Source: Papio anubis (lineage: Eukaryota; Chordata; Mammalia; Primates; Cercopithecidae). Taken from it: a stretch of 64,000 bases of DNA. Shown piece by piece: positions 36,501 to 46,410 of the stretch. The notes beneath the pieces were generated by a model. It was given only the letters and a program-made list of their open reading frames with translations, was not told the DNA's origin and did not search any database. How positions within the stretch are numbered: position 1 is the stretch's first letter; each line of letters begins with the position of its first letter. The stretch lies in NCBI RefSeq assembly GCF_008728515.1, contig NC_044980.1:33248290-33312289 (forward strand), given 5' to 3'. The translations under genes and the position numbers were made by a program.

Positions 36501-39500
36501 GGTACTTATGAGCAATTAGGATTTCTAAATTTTCACTGACCTTGACCCTTAGGCAAGCTTAACTCCAATCAATCACAGCAAGATCAGAAGAGATGGGATG
36601 TGGTGGAGATATCAGTGGCAAAGGGTCAGGGAGTAGCTAAGGTCAGTTGATGATCAAAGGAAAAGGCAACGAGAAAGTCAATAGAGGAAGATGCTCTTTG
36701 AAAAGGTGTGTGGGTGGAAGTGGGAAGTGGGGTCCTATTTCTGGAAAGTGCCTTCCTGTTGCTACTGTAACAGCAAAGAAAGAAACTCCTTCAGAAGTGG
36801 ACTTGGAAGCCTTTTTTCTTTTCCAACTGCCATAGCCCCAGATGTAGCTAAATTGAGTAGATGGTCCTCAAATTACAAGAATTATCCACTTCAAACACGA
36901 TTTTTAAATGCTTACTATATCCATGATACTAAGTTAAGAACTAGACTAAGATTTCCTGGAAATTCTGAATAGTAACACTGGTTTTTCAAACAGCCATAGC
37001 ACACTTAAATTGTCTTAGAAAACGAAAGAAATAAAGTATTCTTTAGTCCAATACATTTATTTATTTGTTAAACTGACAACTAGAAATTACATGTATATTT
37101 ATCATGTATAACATGTTGTTGTAAACTAAGTACACAGCGTAAAATACTAAATTGAGCTAATTAACATATACATTGTCTCATATACTGTTTTTGTAGAGAG
37201 AGCACTTAAAATCTACTCTCAACAATCTTCAAGAATATAATACATTGCTATTAGCCATAAGTCCAATACATTTTTATTAATTATCTACATCTTGAAACAA
37301 CTTTAACTTTATAAGTAAATCAACTATTTAACATGATTTCTATTTCCCACATTCCACTTTAAAATGTGAAATAATTAGGCCAGGCATGGTGGCTCACGCC
37401 TGTAATCCCAGCACTTTTGGAGGCCGAGGCAGGTGGATCACCTGAGGTTGGGAGTTGGAGACTAGCCTGGCCAACATGGTGAAACTCCATCTCTACTAAA
37501 AATACAAAAATTAGCCAGGCATGGTGGTGCATGCCTGTAATCCCAGCTACTTGGGAGGCTGAGGCAGGAGAATCACTTGAACCCAGGAGACAGAGGTTGC
37601 AGTGAGCTGAGACAGCACCATTGTACTCCAGCCTGGGTGACAAGAGCAAGACTCAGTCTCAAAACAAAACAAAACAAAGCAAAACAAAAGCTGTGAAATG
37701 ATTATCCCACTCTTTGAACCAATATTTTATAAGCATTTAATGGGTACTAAATATGCTCAAGTATGATGCCGAGTGAAATGCTTATTTACACAAAGATAAA
37801 TTTCTAAAATATATGCTGTCTAAGAGCTAAAGACTTAGTGGAAGTTGATTGGCAGAAAAGTTAAAGTTGCTTATGAAATTTGAACTCTCATCTAAATTGG
37901 CAACTTGCCTTTTAATTATGTCATACAAAATACTCGTGGAAATGTTCCTAGACATCAATTATAATTCAATGGTCTTTTGAAAACAGCATGTTGTTGCTAA
38001 GAGATTCATGAAAAAAACGAAGTAAAGGAGGGAAAAAGGAGGACAGGGAAGAAGAGAAAGAAAAAGGAGACACAGAGGGAGGAAAAAAGAATTTAAAATT
38101 CAAGTTGCATTTATCACTAAAAATTTAAGCAGAAAACTGGGTCAAAACTTCACACCGTTAAACATTTAGACCTTACTTTCTTTTCTTTCTAAAAATGGGC
38201 TTGGATTTTGTTCTTACTCTCTCACTGCTTTTTCCTAAAATTTTCCACAAAGCTATTCAGGGAAAACACTGAACAGTATCTGTAGCACAAGCATTCTCCC
38301 GCAACAGCTCAGAACCCAAGTCTTGCTGATCAGGAGCTATAACTTAGAGCTAACTCCTAGTCTTGTCTTCAGTCTACCAGGCTGAAACCTGGACAAGAAC
38401 TAACTAGAGAGTATGAAAACCTTCTGTCAAATTGGTAGGGGAAGAAAAAATCAACTAAAGCCATTGGTTTGAGGTAAGGGATTTCATCTCAGTGATTTTA
38501 TCTGAGGGATTTCAGGACACTTGGAAAGTCAAAGACACCACGGCACGCCCCACTTTCTAATCCAAAATTGTAATCTGAGAAGGAAGGATTCCATATTTCC
38601 TGTTATGGTTTTGCTAATGTGAAATTCAGCCTTTTAAACCTCAGAAAATCCAGGGCTCTGCCAATGATGAATTTTAAGGATGGAAAAGGGAGGAGAAGGA
38701 AGGAAAATCCTCAAGTGGAACCATTGATGTAGGAATGGAATGGAAATACTGAAATGCTTAGGAATGTTGAAACACCCACTGGACTGAAACTAGAATTTCC
38801 ATCATGGTGCTGCGTGACCTTAGAGAAGTCACTGTTCTCCAGACATCTTTTTTGTTTGTTTTGTTTTTGGCTATTACATTGGAGGATTGGATGAGGTGGT
38901 GTTGGTGCACAGAAAATGACTCTTTAAAATACGTGCTTCAACGTGTTGAGTGCTTTGGAAATGGAAGGCTTCAGAAATAAGCCATGAAGATAAGGTGAGC
39001 ACAGGGAGGATGGAAGGCTCTGTGGAGCAGGACAAAAGCTCACTTGACCTTGATTTTCAGTATGAATGCAGATCATGAGAGAGGGGCCTCATGATCCTTC
39101 TGACCTTTAGTGTTTTAATAAAGAGGTGTTGGAAGAGCTATCATAGGGAAAACTGGCTTGTGGCAAATCTCTTATTAAAAAAAAAAGAAGAGAAAAGAAA
39201 GAAAGAAGCCTCAGATCCAAGGTCTCTCTCTGACCTTTCCCTGCCTCCCAGTCTCTCTGATCCTCTTTCCAGAAGTGCCGGGAGGGACTCTGTCTGGAAT
39301 TTCTTTATTTGACTAAGGAAGTGTCTTTCCAAAAGAAATGCAATTGTCTTACGACCCCCTCCTTAGGAATCTCATCAAATAGCCAGGAAAGATCAACCAC
39401 TGGAGAAGCAAAGATACTGGGAGTCGTCACAAGGCTCAGACAGGCTTTTCTTCTATTTCCTGAGGGCAGCTAGAAGCCATAATCTGGGAAGCTTTAAGAC

Positions 39501-42500
39501 AACCTCTGTTCACAGTAAATTTCTCTCCCTTCCCTTCTTGACACTGTTACAGTAGGTAGCTACTCAGACACGAGCAGGGTAGGGGAGGGCTCTACCTGAC
39601 CAGGAATGTCAGGTGATCATCAGGTGATGATCAAGTGGCTTTTAACTGTCTCTAAAATAATAATTGGTTGCAGCCAGTGCCAGGGAAAGGCAGTCTTCAT
39701 AAAGATAGAAAAAACCTGAAACTGGTTATCAGCAGCTTCCCAATAAGATCTCAGGGGTTGGGCAAGTGGGCTCAAGCATGTGCACTAAGAGGCAAAATGG
39801 CAGTTTAAGTGGCAAATGACCACCTAGGAGCATTTGGCTAGTAAGGGAAGAATACCTCAAGTGAGCATGCTTACAACTCCAGTAAACACACTGTGCATGT
39901 TCACCTCCCAAGTAAGTGCTGGCAGGCCACTGCACATGTGGACAACCCACCCCAAGGGAAGAATCAAGGCAGAAGTAATGCAAGACCCCATGAGTATGCC
40001 AATGTAAAAAACCCCAAGTCAAAAGGTCAAACCGTTCACTTGTCTTTCAAGTTGCCCATTTGGCCCTCTTCCAAGTATACCTGCCTTCCTGTTGTTTCTG
40101 CTCTAAAGCTTTTTAATAAACTTTCATTCCTGCTCTAAAACTTGCCTTGGTCTCTCCTTCTGCCTTATGACCCTCAATGAAATTGAGGAGCCAAGAATTG
40201 AGGTTGCCGCAGACCCACATGGATTCACTGCTGGTAACAACACCTCCCCCAGGGCTCAGAGGAACTTTGTAATTTACTTCTACATTCCCCAACTCCCCGC
40301 TACCCTACATGGAAGGGTGTGTAAGCATGCATACTGCATTGGGCTATTGGGAAATCATCTCCATGTGATTCCCATGTGCTATGCACATTAAGTAAATCTG
40401 TATGTGTTTTTCTCCTATTGATCTGCCTTTGGACAGTTCATTTGCAGAGAATCTTCAGAGGATGAAACAGGAGATTTCCCACTTTTCCCCTACAATTGTC
40501 TTGCATTTTTTTCCAGCTCTACAATGCAAAGATACTAAAGTATTTTCCAAAGCTTCAAATAATAATTTAGAAACATTTTGTTTTTAAAGTCTAGTATCTA
40601 GGCACAAGAATTCAGCTGCAGGAGATGAGGTTGCTCAATGCTAAAGTCAACTAGGATTGGAAGTGCAAGACCAGGCTATTTGAGGGCGCTTTAATTGCAC
40701 AGAGCTGCCACCAGAACAGTGAGAGACTTCTGGTTGCTACTAATCAGGCGCCTCATGAGAACCCTTCAGCAACATTGCATTACAGGTTCCTTCCTCTGGC
40801 CTTGTCTTTCAAAGTTCAGTCGAATGGAACAATGCCTGTGAGTCTTTTGCTGGAGCTCTTAGAACAAGTTGGACAGGATGTGTTAATTCAGAAGTTTTCT
40901 CCTAGGTAAGGGAAAATTACATGTAGGTAGTTGCTATTTATGATCTCCTTAAGTTTATCATCCCCTTTCCCAAAAGCGGGTCAAATTTGTATGGGAAGGC
41001 CTGTAAATCTGCAGCATGGGAAAAAGAGTTTCTCTCTAAGACACGCTCCATCAATTTTGTAGATGGAGGCCTAGGGGTAATGATGCAGAATGGAGCTCTA
41101 CTAGTAGTCAGTGACTTCTAGGAAGGAGAGTCATAGCTCCTTTTTTTAAACCTCCTGCCCCAAAAAAGGGAAAAGAAAGAAGAGGAAGGGAAGTGGGAAG
41201 AGGGAGAAATGGGTATCCAGGAGAAGGAGGGGAGATTGATAAAGGTGAATGACAAAGAGGCTGCAGAGAAGAAAATACCAGGAAAAGAGAGCCCAGGTCT
41301 GCCCACCCTGGATCTCTGGCCATTGTACTCCACCATGAACCCACAGCCAGAGCATCTTTCCAGACCATATATCTGATTACCTCACTGTCCTGCTATGAAC
41401 AAACAAAGCCTAGCTAGCAAAGCAAAATCTAAGCTCCTAAACCAGCCAGCAGAATCCTCCTTGTCACTAACATCGTGTAACAGCCTGTCCCCACCAGTCC
41501 CCACCCCTGCATCCCTAACCCAGGAGCTTCAGCCACAGCCAACCGCTCACAGGCTTTCCAGTCTCTGTTGCAGCACTTTTTTTTAAAATCTACTGTGGAT
41601 AGTCATTCTTTTAATCTCATCTTTTGAGATCCAACTCAAAGACTATCAGTACTTTGACACTTTTGCCCAACTGCCTTTTATGTACTGACTTTATTTAACA
41701 CATGGCATTTAATTAAACTTAATTTAATTAACAAAAATTTGTCTCTACTATAGCACTTCAGGATTGTTTGGACATGGGAGCTCAGGCAAATTTATCTTTA
41801 TATATCCCTGGCCCCCCTTTTAAAGTTTGGTACAAAGTAGAAACACAAGAAATGCTTGGGAACTGAAAGAATAAGAGGAAAAGTGAATTGTGATCAAAGA
41901 AGAGGGACAGGGGAAGTAGGGAAAGAAGGAAGAACGTAGCACAATCCTAAATTCAATCTGTGGTCTCCACAGCCATTGGTAGAGGAGTTGTATTGAAAAC
42001 TTCTGGAATATCAGTAACTCTAAATATCCTCAATATCTCCTGTTGGTGGTTTGTTTGAAAATACTTCAGGAACCTAGAAGCTAGAGTGAAGGAGAAATGT
42101 GATTTGGATTTCAGTGGCCTGCTGGCTGTCGGTTGTCAGGACATAATGACCAAAGACAACCTTTAACTTCCTTCTGCTTCCTCTGGGGGAATCACACTGC
42201 CATGGTCAGGAAGGATACCATCTGTAAAATGGAAAGTCCAGATCAAGTCTTGGACGGAAGTGAAAATATCTTCACCACAAAACAAAAACAAACAAAAACC
42301 CACACACAAATCAGTGTTAATCATTACCCTTCAGCCAAAAGATTGTCAGATGCACAGACAATCTCTAAAAGTGGCTTTCAAAAGATAGGATCATATTTAG
42401 AGATTATCACTTCTTCTATGGCTCCTTAAAGAAGCAATTTTCTCTGGATACATCCCCCACAGAATGGTTTGGACAACTGCATTGTGTGGTCAAGTTAAAA

Positions 42501-43866
42501 GTTCTGGGTTAGTTTCAGATCTGCAACTGATTCTGTGTATGATCTTGATCTGATCATATAACCAACCAACCCACCCAAACTTCTGAATCTATGGTAGGAA
42601 GGATTTAGATTTCAATTACATGAAATTCTTCAGGTCCTATTTAATGCATTAAAGTAATCAAATCTTATAGTAAAAACCTATGTGTTCAAATATCATGTAA
42701 CTCAAAGTAACTCTTCTTGCTCCCTCCATCAGTTTTCAGCACACTACACGCCTAGAGGGTAATTCAAAATATGTCTCGTCATGTACTTAATATTTTAAAT
42801 TACACTGAGTTTCACCAATTTGCAATTCACTCTACTGAAATCTTAACTCACTCTTGTACTACCAAGATTTAAAGATATTTCCTTAGAGCTGAATTTATAA
42901 CCTGAGAAATACATCAAGTCCTCTGTGATTATCAGGCATCAAATCATGCTATAAGGTTTGCATTTCGAACAGTTTATTTTTTATTTAACTCTTTAATTCT
43001 TTTTAAAACAGGCTGAACAGAGAAGCTTAACAATCTAGAATGCTATAAATCAAATAAACAAGACTGCCATGAAATGTGGCAGCACACTCACAAATCAAAG
43101 TAAAAAAACTTTGATTGCTTTTGACAAACTCAAAGGGCAGCTTCTCCCTGCTGGAAGGGGTTAAGAAAGTCCAATTCTCTTAAGAACAACAAATGATTGT
43201 CTACAGTGACCCATCTATCTGCATGGGTCAGCACTCCTTTCCGGACCAACAGAGCAAGAAAGAAATCAAGTCCCAGCATAGCAGGAAGCTGGCTGGCCGG
43301 GTTCCCCTTTCTGATGGGGTGATGCTACGACCACTATCCCATCACATCATTGCTGCCTCTGATGATTTTCTAACAGAGACCAACAGTCTCTCTTGTACCG
43401 GAGAGCAATCCAGAAAGAGATTCACAAGCAGCTTAGCAAACTTCTCAGAAGCATTCACTGATTCTAAGAATCTTAGCCAAAAAAAAGAACAACAACAACA
43501 ACAGCAGCAGCAACAGAACTCATTAAGCTTTCACAGATATCCTTAGAAGAGAATTCTGAGTACCTGGCCCCAGAATGGGGTGATCTGGGCTAGGTCATCT
43601 ACCTCGGGGTGCGGTAGCTCATCTGGTCTCAGGGATTTTAGGTCTGTAGAAGTGTTATTATCCACAGTCCCAGTTTTAGGATGGCTCCGCTCTCTCACTT
43701 TCTCCCTCCTGGAGCCGCTACGGCCAGTCTGCTGGTGGCTTTGCACTATTCTTGCCACCACTTTATTAGTTCTTCCGCTCACCTCCATGTATTCATCTTG
43801 ACACAGGCAAAAAGGGAGGAAAAACAAAGCCAGCAATTGCCAATAGACGAGCTGCCTCCAAAGCAT
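21399..43866 (-). CDS. C1QTNF3: C1QTNF3 (CTRP3/cartducin), secreted C1q/TNF-related protein; six coding exons
   Basis: C1QTNF3 is a secreted adipokine of the C1q/TNF superfamily that forms trimers and higher oligomers and acts on metabolism, vascular tissue and cartilage. Six exons splice without error: 43866-43783 (or to 43564), 36466-36355, 34135-33981, 29457-29328, 24829-24730 and 21558-21399. The short form is 246 residues: signal peptide (about 1-22, hydrophobic LLALFFLPFCLC), a Cys-containing linker (DCSKCCHGD), a collagen-like Gly-X-Y stretch (from GYQGPPGPPG to GEKGYPGIP), and a C-terminal C1q domain from about ELQIAFMASL to FLLFETK. Use of the distal exon 1 donor adds 73 residues, giving 319. 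All junctions are GT-AG and phases agree. The product matches the human protein as remembered almost everywhere (Val7 instead of Ile). No disruption is seen. Confidence 0.97.
22371..22758 (+). mobile_element. L1 3' end, primate-type, strongly 5'-truncated
   Basis: Starts at AGCAGCCATGAAAAAGAATG and runs through the end of ORF2 and the 3' UTR (CATGGCACATATATACCTG), ending in an A-rich tail. Sense orientation, antisense to C1QTNF3. Confidence 0.93.
23648..23980 (-). mobile_element. Alu, AluY-like, reverse orientation, with target duplication
   Basis: The target duplication TCAAAGTCAGTTTT is perfect (23634-23647 and 23981-23994). The GTTAGCCAGGATGGTCTCC and CACTGCAAGCTCTGCC blocks are AluY-type. 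In sense orientation relative to C1QTNF3 transcription. TTG-rich runs at its left end come from an (AAC)n-patterned tail. Confidence 0.93.
24730..24829 (-). CDS. C1QTNF3: C1QTNF3 coding exon 5
   Basis: 100 nt. The acceptor TTTTTTCAG ends at 24830. It completes a Gly codon, then VYFFTFSMMKHEDVEEVYVY and LMHNGNTVFSMY, and ends with AG (first two bases of Ser) before donor GTGAGT. Part of the C1q domain. Confidence 0.97.
27297..27378. repeat. A-rich (TAAA)n/(GAAA)n low-complexity run
   Basis: TAAATAAATAAAATAAAAT followed by GAAA-type repeats, all A or purine, over about 80 bp. Confidence 0.9.
28075..28900 (+). mobile_element. Old L1 3' region (L1M-like) split by an Alu
   Basis: Left piece 28075-28295 (the GGGAGCAATTTGGTAAAATT block), right piece about 28625-28900 (CTGGAAACAACCCAAATGTC, then GGTACATCCAGC). 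The Alu at 28296-28608 separates them. Confidence 0.65.
28296..28608 (+). mobile_element. Alu, near full length
   Basis: The Alu head GCATGGTGGCTCACACCTG, both monomers, then an A-tail at about 28590-28604 followed by a CCA-repeat. Confidence 0.93.
29205..29280. repeat. CT-rich low-complexity tract
   Basis: Runs of CCTT, TCCC and CTTT over about 75 bp. It lies just past the donor of exon 4 on the minus strand, where it reads as purine-rich. Confidence 0.8.
29328..29457 (-). CDS. C1QTNF3: C1QTNF3 coding exon 4
   Basis: 130 nt. The acceptor CCTAG ends at 29458. Encodes IAFMASLATHFSNQNSGIIF, then SSVETNIGNFFDVMTGRFGA and PVS, with one base of the next Gly codon before donor GTGAGA. Start of the C1q domain. 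Confidence 0.97.
29866..29997 (-). mobile_element. Alu left-arm fragment, reverse orientation
   Basis: CTGGTCTCAAACTCCTAGGC, then GCCTCCCAAAGTGCTAGGAT, ending in GTGCCCAGCCT: the reverse of an Alu left monomer, old and truncated. Confidence 0.8.
31196..31660 (+). mobile_element. L1 3' end, primate-type, 5'-truncated
   Basis: CACTATTCACAATAGCAAAG, then GGAATACTATGCAGCCATG, then AAACCTGCACATGTACCCC and an A-rich tail. Sense orientation, antisense to C1QTNF3. Confidence 0.93.
32226..32512 (+). mobile_element. Alu, slightly shortened 3' end
   Basis: Alu head at GGCTAGGCACGGTGGCTCAC, both monomers; after CCCTCCAGCCTGTG the element passes into a CA-repeat and (AAAAC)n tail. Confidence 0.92.
33189..33492 (+). 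mobile_element. Alu, near full length
   Basis: AAGCGTGGTGGCTCAAGCC head through CACTGCACTCCAGCCTGGGC, ending in an (AAAT)n tail. Confidence 0.92.
33981..34135 (-). CDS. C1QTNF3: C1QTNF3 coding exon 3 (collagen-like)
   Basis: 155 nt. The acceptor TTTAAG ends at 34136; the donor is CAG|GTAAAC. Encodes the second part of the Gly-X-Y repeat (NHGNNGNNGATGHEGAKGEK, then GDKGDLGPRGERGQHGPKGE) and PGIPPELQ leading into the C1q domain. Lys in the Y position of GAKGEKGDKGD repeats suits collagen-type hydroxylation and glycosylation. Confidence 0.97.
34136..36354 (-). other. C1QTNF3: C1QTNF3 intron 2
   Basis: About 2.2 kb, donor GTAAGG to acceptor TTTAAG. Contains an Alu at 34556-34858 and a short piece near 35285-35340 resembling L1 3' UTR (GAGCTAATTAACATATGCAT). 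The remainder, including 35400-36200, is unassigned. Confidence 0.88.
34556..34858 (+). mobile_element. Alu (AluJ-like), near full length
   Basis: GGCCAGGTACCGTGGCTCAC head, both monomers diverged, and a short A-tail near 34845-34857. Confidence 0.9.
36355..36466 (-). CDS. C1QTNF3: C1QTNF3 coding exon 2
   Basis: 112 nt. The acceptor TTTTAG ends at 36467; the donor is CAG|GTAAGG. Encodes SPQTGGLPPDCSKCCHGDYS, then FRGYQGPPGPPGPPGIP and one base of Gly. The three cysteines just before the collagen stretch are the usual sites for interchain disulfides in this family. It starts in phase 0, so it fits either exon 1 donor. Confidence 0.97.
37062..37310 (+). mobile_element. L1 3'-UTR fragment
   Basis: Contains GAGCTAATTAACATATACAT, GAGAGCACTTAAAATCTACT and CAAGAATATAATACATTGCT, blocks of an L1 3' UTR in order. 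A related piece lies at 35285-35340. Confidence 0.65.
37378..37689 (+). mobile_element. Alu (AluS-like), full length
   Basis: Starts GGCCAGGCATGGTGGCTCAC, both monomers, and ends with an (AAAAC)n tail. Confidence 0.95.
39690..40240 (+). mobile_element. Probable ERV LTR, subfamily not assigned
   Basis: An AATAAA signal (in TTTTTAATAAACTTTCATTC near 40110) is followed by TTGCCTTGGTCTCTCCTTCT and a GTTGCCGCAGACCCACATGG stretch ending near CTGGTAACA. This R-U5-like layout is that of a class I ERV LTR in sense orientation. The 5' boundary is uncertain and no internal viral sequence is seen. Confidence 0.55.
43488..43516. repeat. CAA/CAG trinucleotide repeat next to C1QTNF3 exon 1
   Basis: (CAA)n followed by (CAG)n on the plus strand. 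On the transcribed strand it reads as CTG then TTG repeats, 48-75 nt inside intron 1 past the distal exon 1 donor. A plus-strand frame (43193-43546) reads it as a glutamine run, but that frame has no other support. Confidence 0.9.
43564..43866 (-). CDS. C1QTNF3: C1QTNF3 coding exon 1, long form (distal donor)
   Basis: 303 nt ending at CAG|GTACTC. The first 28 codons (43866-43783) are shared with the short form, which uses the donor GAG|GTGAGC at 43783/43782. The extra 73 codons encode a basic, hydrophilic segment (RSGSRREKVRER) with overlapping N-glycosylation sequons at Asn70 and Asn71 (NNTS), then an acidic stretch (HPEVDD). Both donors leave phase 0, so both forms join exon 2 in frame. The start codon has A at -3. 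Met1 to about Cys22 is a signal peptide. The frame is open upstream to 44199, but the TATA box places the transcript start downstream of most of that. Confidence 0.95.
43783..43866 (-). CDS. C1QTNF3: C1QTNF3 coding exon 1, short form (proximal donor)
   Basis: 84 nt encoding a 28-residue start, MLWRQLVYWQ to QDEYME, ending at GAG|GTGAGC. Joined to exon 2 it gives MESPQTGG, the junction of the 246-residue human form. Confidence 0.95.
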
Positions 43867-43976
43867 GATTCTCAATAGAGCCTCAGAACTTCCCTGAGAA
43901 GACAGCAGGGCTCCAGGAGCGTGGTCTCCTCGGGCAGATGCCAGGACTGGAGCTGAGAGCTGCAGTGGCGGAGTGG

Positions 43977-43983
43977 TTTTATA
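43977..43983 (-). promoter_or_regulatory. C1QTNF3: TATA box of C1QTNF3
   Basis: On the minus strand the sequence reads AAGTATAAAACC, a consensus TATA box about 111 bp upstream of the start codon. This puts the transcription start near 43950 and a 5' UTR of about 80-90 nt. No CpG island surrounds it, consistent with a tissue-restricted promoter. Confidence 0.7.
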
Positions 43984-46022
43984 CTTTGGTGTGTAATAAA
44001 TAAGGCTGTAGGCATGCCAGAGTGACAGCAGCCCTCCTCCCCAGGCAGAACAGCCCCCATTCATCATTTTCCCACACCACAGGCAAGAACGATTTGTGTG
44101 CACAGTTCCCAGTTGGCGAAATTCATAAATGTCACACCTTGGCACGTTTCTGTTGAAGTGTGAAGAAAACATACACAACCAGCTGGGAACAGAGAGCATG
44201 TGTCCAGCGGTTTGCTTTTGTGATTAGACATGGAAAGGCTGTGTATTTGCAGTCTAAAAAGCCTTTTGGAAAAACCTACCGTTGCGCTTGCCAGGAAATT
44301 CAGGCTTAACTGCATCAGTTTCGTCTGAAATGGCAGTGGGAACCCATTCAGGGCTTTCACGACAGCTCTTGCTTTCTAGTTGTACTGTTAGTATTTCCCC
44401 ACTTTGGCCCACTTAAGATAACTCATTTCCCCTTCCAGAAGGCAGTGGCAGAAGGCAGTTAGTTGCCTACAAAACACTGAGCAAGATTCAGGTGCAGTGC
44501 CTCTGGGTTTAGCAAAGGTATTTCGCTATCCTCAGCTTTACTTCTTTTCCCCATGACTTCCCAAAAGCCAAAATTAAATCAAAGTTCACCAAGTCACTTA
44601 TTGTCAGATGAAGATATAACACTCTGCTTTGTGTTAAGAGAAGGCTGTCTCTGGCTCCTCTTTCTTTTGACATATTCTGATTTAAAATAGAAACGGCACC
44701 AGGTACAATGGCTCATGCCTATAATCCCAGCACTTTGAAAGCCCAAGACAGGAAGATCCCTTGAGCCCAGAAATGTGAGGCCAGCCTGGGCAACTTAGCA
44801 AGACCCTGTCTCTACTTAAAAAATAAATAAATAATAAAATTGAAGAAGTGGAAAGCAGCAAACACATTATTTCGAACACAGCATACCCAGATCAAGAGGA
44901 TTCTCATGTTCTTTGCTTTAGTTGCTATACTTTTATTAATTCAGCCAAAAAGCTAATGGACATTCCTAATTGCTTTGGGATAATAAATTAAGAGAATTTA
45001 AACAGTCTTGTCATCAAAAATTGCTTCTATTTACATATGATTTTATTTATATTACTCATTCACTGGCTTAAGAAAATGTCACTGGCCTTCTCTCGTGAAA
45101 ACTGGAGAGACCCAGGACCGTAAAGAGCATGGGTGGCAAGCATCTGATGAGAAGGGGGCGATGCAGCACTGTGGGAAACTGAGGCTTGGAGAAGCTCAGC
45201 CTGCTGATGAAGAGTCAGAGCAGGTGGGAAAAGGGGAGAGAGAAGAGAGAGCTGCTGACAGCTGCCCCCATCGCTCAGCCAAGGGCCTGAGAACCAAGAG
45301 CCATCTCTAGAAATGGCCAGAACTGTCAAAAGCTAGCCTGGCTCCTCCTGCAGCTACCAGAACAGCCGCTTCCAGAGTCCACACTTATACATGGAAAGGG
45401 TTTGGGGCTGGAGACGGAGAGAGAGAGTTACTCTGTGAACTAAAAGCTCTCCAGGCCACAGTTCAGGGGCCTTGGAAGTCATGTTCGGTCCGAGCAGTCA
45501 GTTCCCACCTAGTAGGGAATTAAAAACTCAGCCATCTCCATGATACAAGTCTACCCTTGAGCATCTAAACCTTCCTCACTGGAGGCTTCCTTGAGTTCTA
45601 TCATGTCCACCGTTAAAAGGTAGATGTCCCTGGGAAGGGAAGTGCGTCAAACTGTTATTCTTAGTAACTGAGGATTTTCTTCCCAGACCTGGAGCTGGAG
45701 CTGGGGAGAGGATGGTGCCTGTGTTTGGAGGGTGAGCAAGTGGATGGGCTTTTGCTGTGGGAAGGAAAGCCCAGAGCAGTGTCTCAGTGGGGGAATGTTC
45801 CCTCATCAGGGAGGCCCAGAGAAAATGTCACAAGGAGACCACAAAGCAAGCAGTGGCTCTGAAATCTAGGTCACCCAATTCACAGGTTTTCCAAGAGCTG
45901 TCTCTGGCTCTCATCATCACGCATCCCCCACGACGTGGGCCATCTTGCTAAGTAACTACAAATCAGCCTCTGACTTTCCACTGCATTGAGACTTTCCATT
46001 CGTGTTTTCAATCCTGTCATCT
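43984..46022. other. Upstream flank of C1QTNF3
   Basis: No gene recognised. It contains one Alu left-monomer element (44696-44838). The open frame extending C1QTNF3 upstream to 44199 lies here. Confidence 0.7.
44696..44838 (+). mobile_element. Alu left-monomer element (FLAM/AluJ-like)
   Basis: Only the left monomer is present (CACCAGGTACAATGGCTCAT to AAGACCCTGTCTCTACTTAA) followed by an (AAAT)n tail. Confidence 0.8.
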
Positions 46023-46196
46023 ATTCTAGTGGTTCTCAACCCTGGCTGCATATTAAACCAAGGAGCTTCTAAAAATATTAGTGCCTGGACTTCATCCCAG
46101 ACCAATTGAGTCAGAATCTGTATTGGGACCTGGGCAGTTTTTAAAAGCTTCCCTCAGATGATTCTAAGGTGCATGCAGGGTTAGGAATCACTGACC
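46023..46196 (+). mobile_element. MER5A-like hAT-Charlie MITE
   Basis: Begins TAGTGGTTCTCAACCCTGGC and contains TCAGAATCTGTATTGGGACC and TTAGGAATCACTGA at the other end: the terminal repeats and core of MER5-type elements. Confidence 0.8.
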
Positions 46197-46205
46197 CATC
46201 CTCTC

Positions 46206-46410
46206 CTTGACTCAAAAGGAATAAATAATAATATCCATAATTTGTTAAGCACTTATCATGTGTTAGCCAAGTACTACTTTTCTTTATCTCACTGACTTCT
46301 GTCAGCAAACCTATGATCCCATCTTATAGATGAGGCAACAGAAGCTTGCAGAGGTAAAGTGACTTGTCTTGTGTTATACAGCTGGAAAGAACTGGGCTCC
46401 ATCTGTCTTT
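46206..46410 (-). mobile_element. MIR SINE, reverse orientation
   Basis: GTTAAGCACTTATCATGTG, then CCCATCTTATAGATGAGGCA, then GAGGTAAAGTGACTTGTCTT: reverse MIR. Confidence 0.8.

Larger units (their letters stand above)
36467..43563 (-). other. C1QTNF3: C1QTNF3 intron 1
   Basis: About 7.1 kb, measured from the distal donor. Holds an L1 3'-UTR scrap, an Alu, a probable LTR at about 39690-40240, and a CAA/CAG repeat near the exon. Stretches 37690-39690 and 40240-43480 show purine-rich patches (about 38000-38090 and 41150-41280) but no gene or named repeat. Open frames here match no family I know. Confidence 0.85.

Noticed and set aside
39729..40138. Open frames on both strands in C1QTNF3 intron 1 as a possible extra exon
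   Set aside because: They overlap an LTR-like segment with an AATAAA signal and lack splice sites that would join C1QTNF3 in frame with a known isoform.
43193..43546. Plus-strand 117-codon frame ending in a glutamine run
   Set aside because: The run comes from a CAA/CAG microsatellite and the rest shows no family, splice or start evidence; it is antisense to C1QTNF3.
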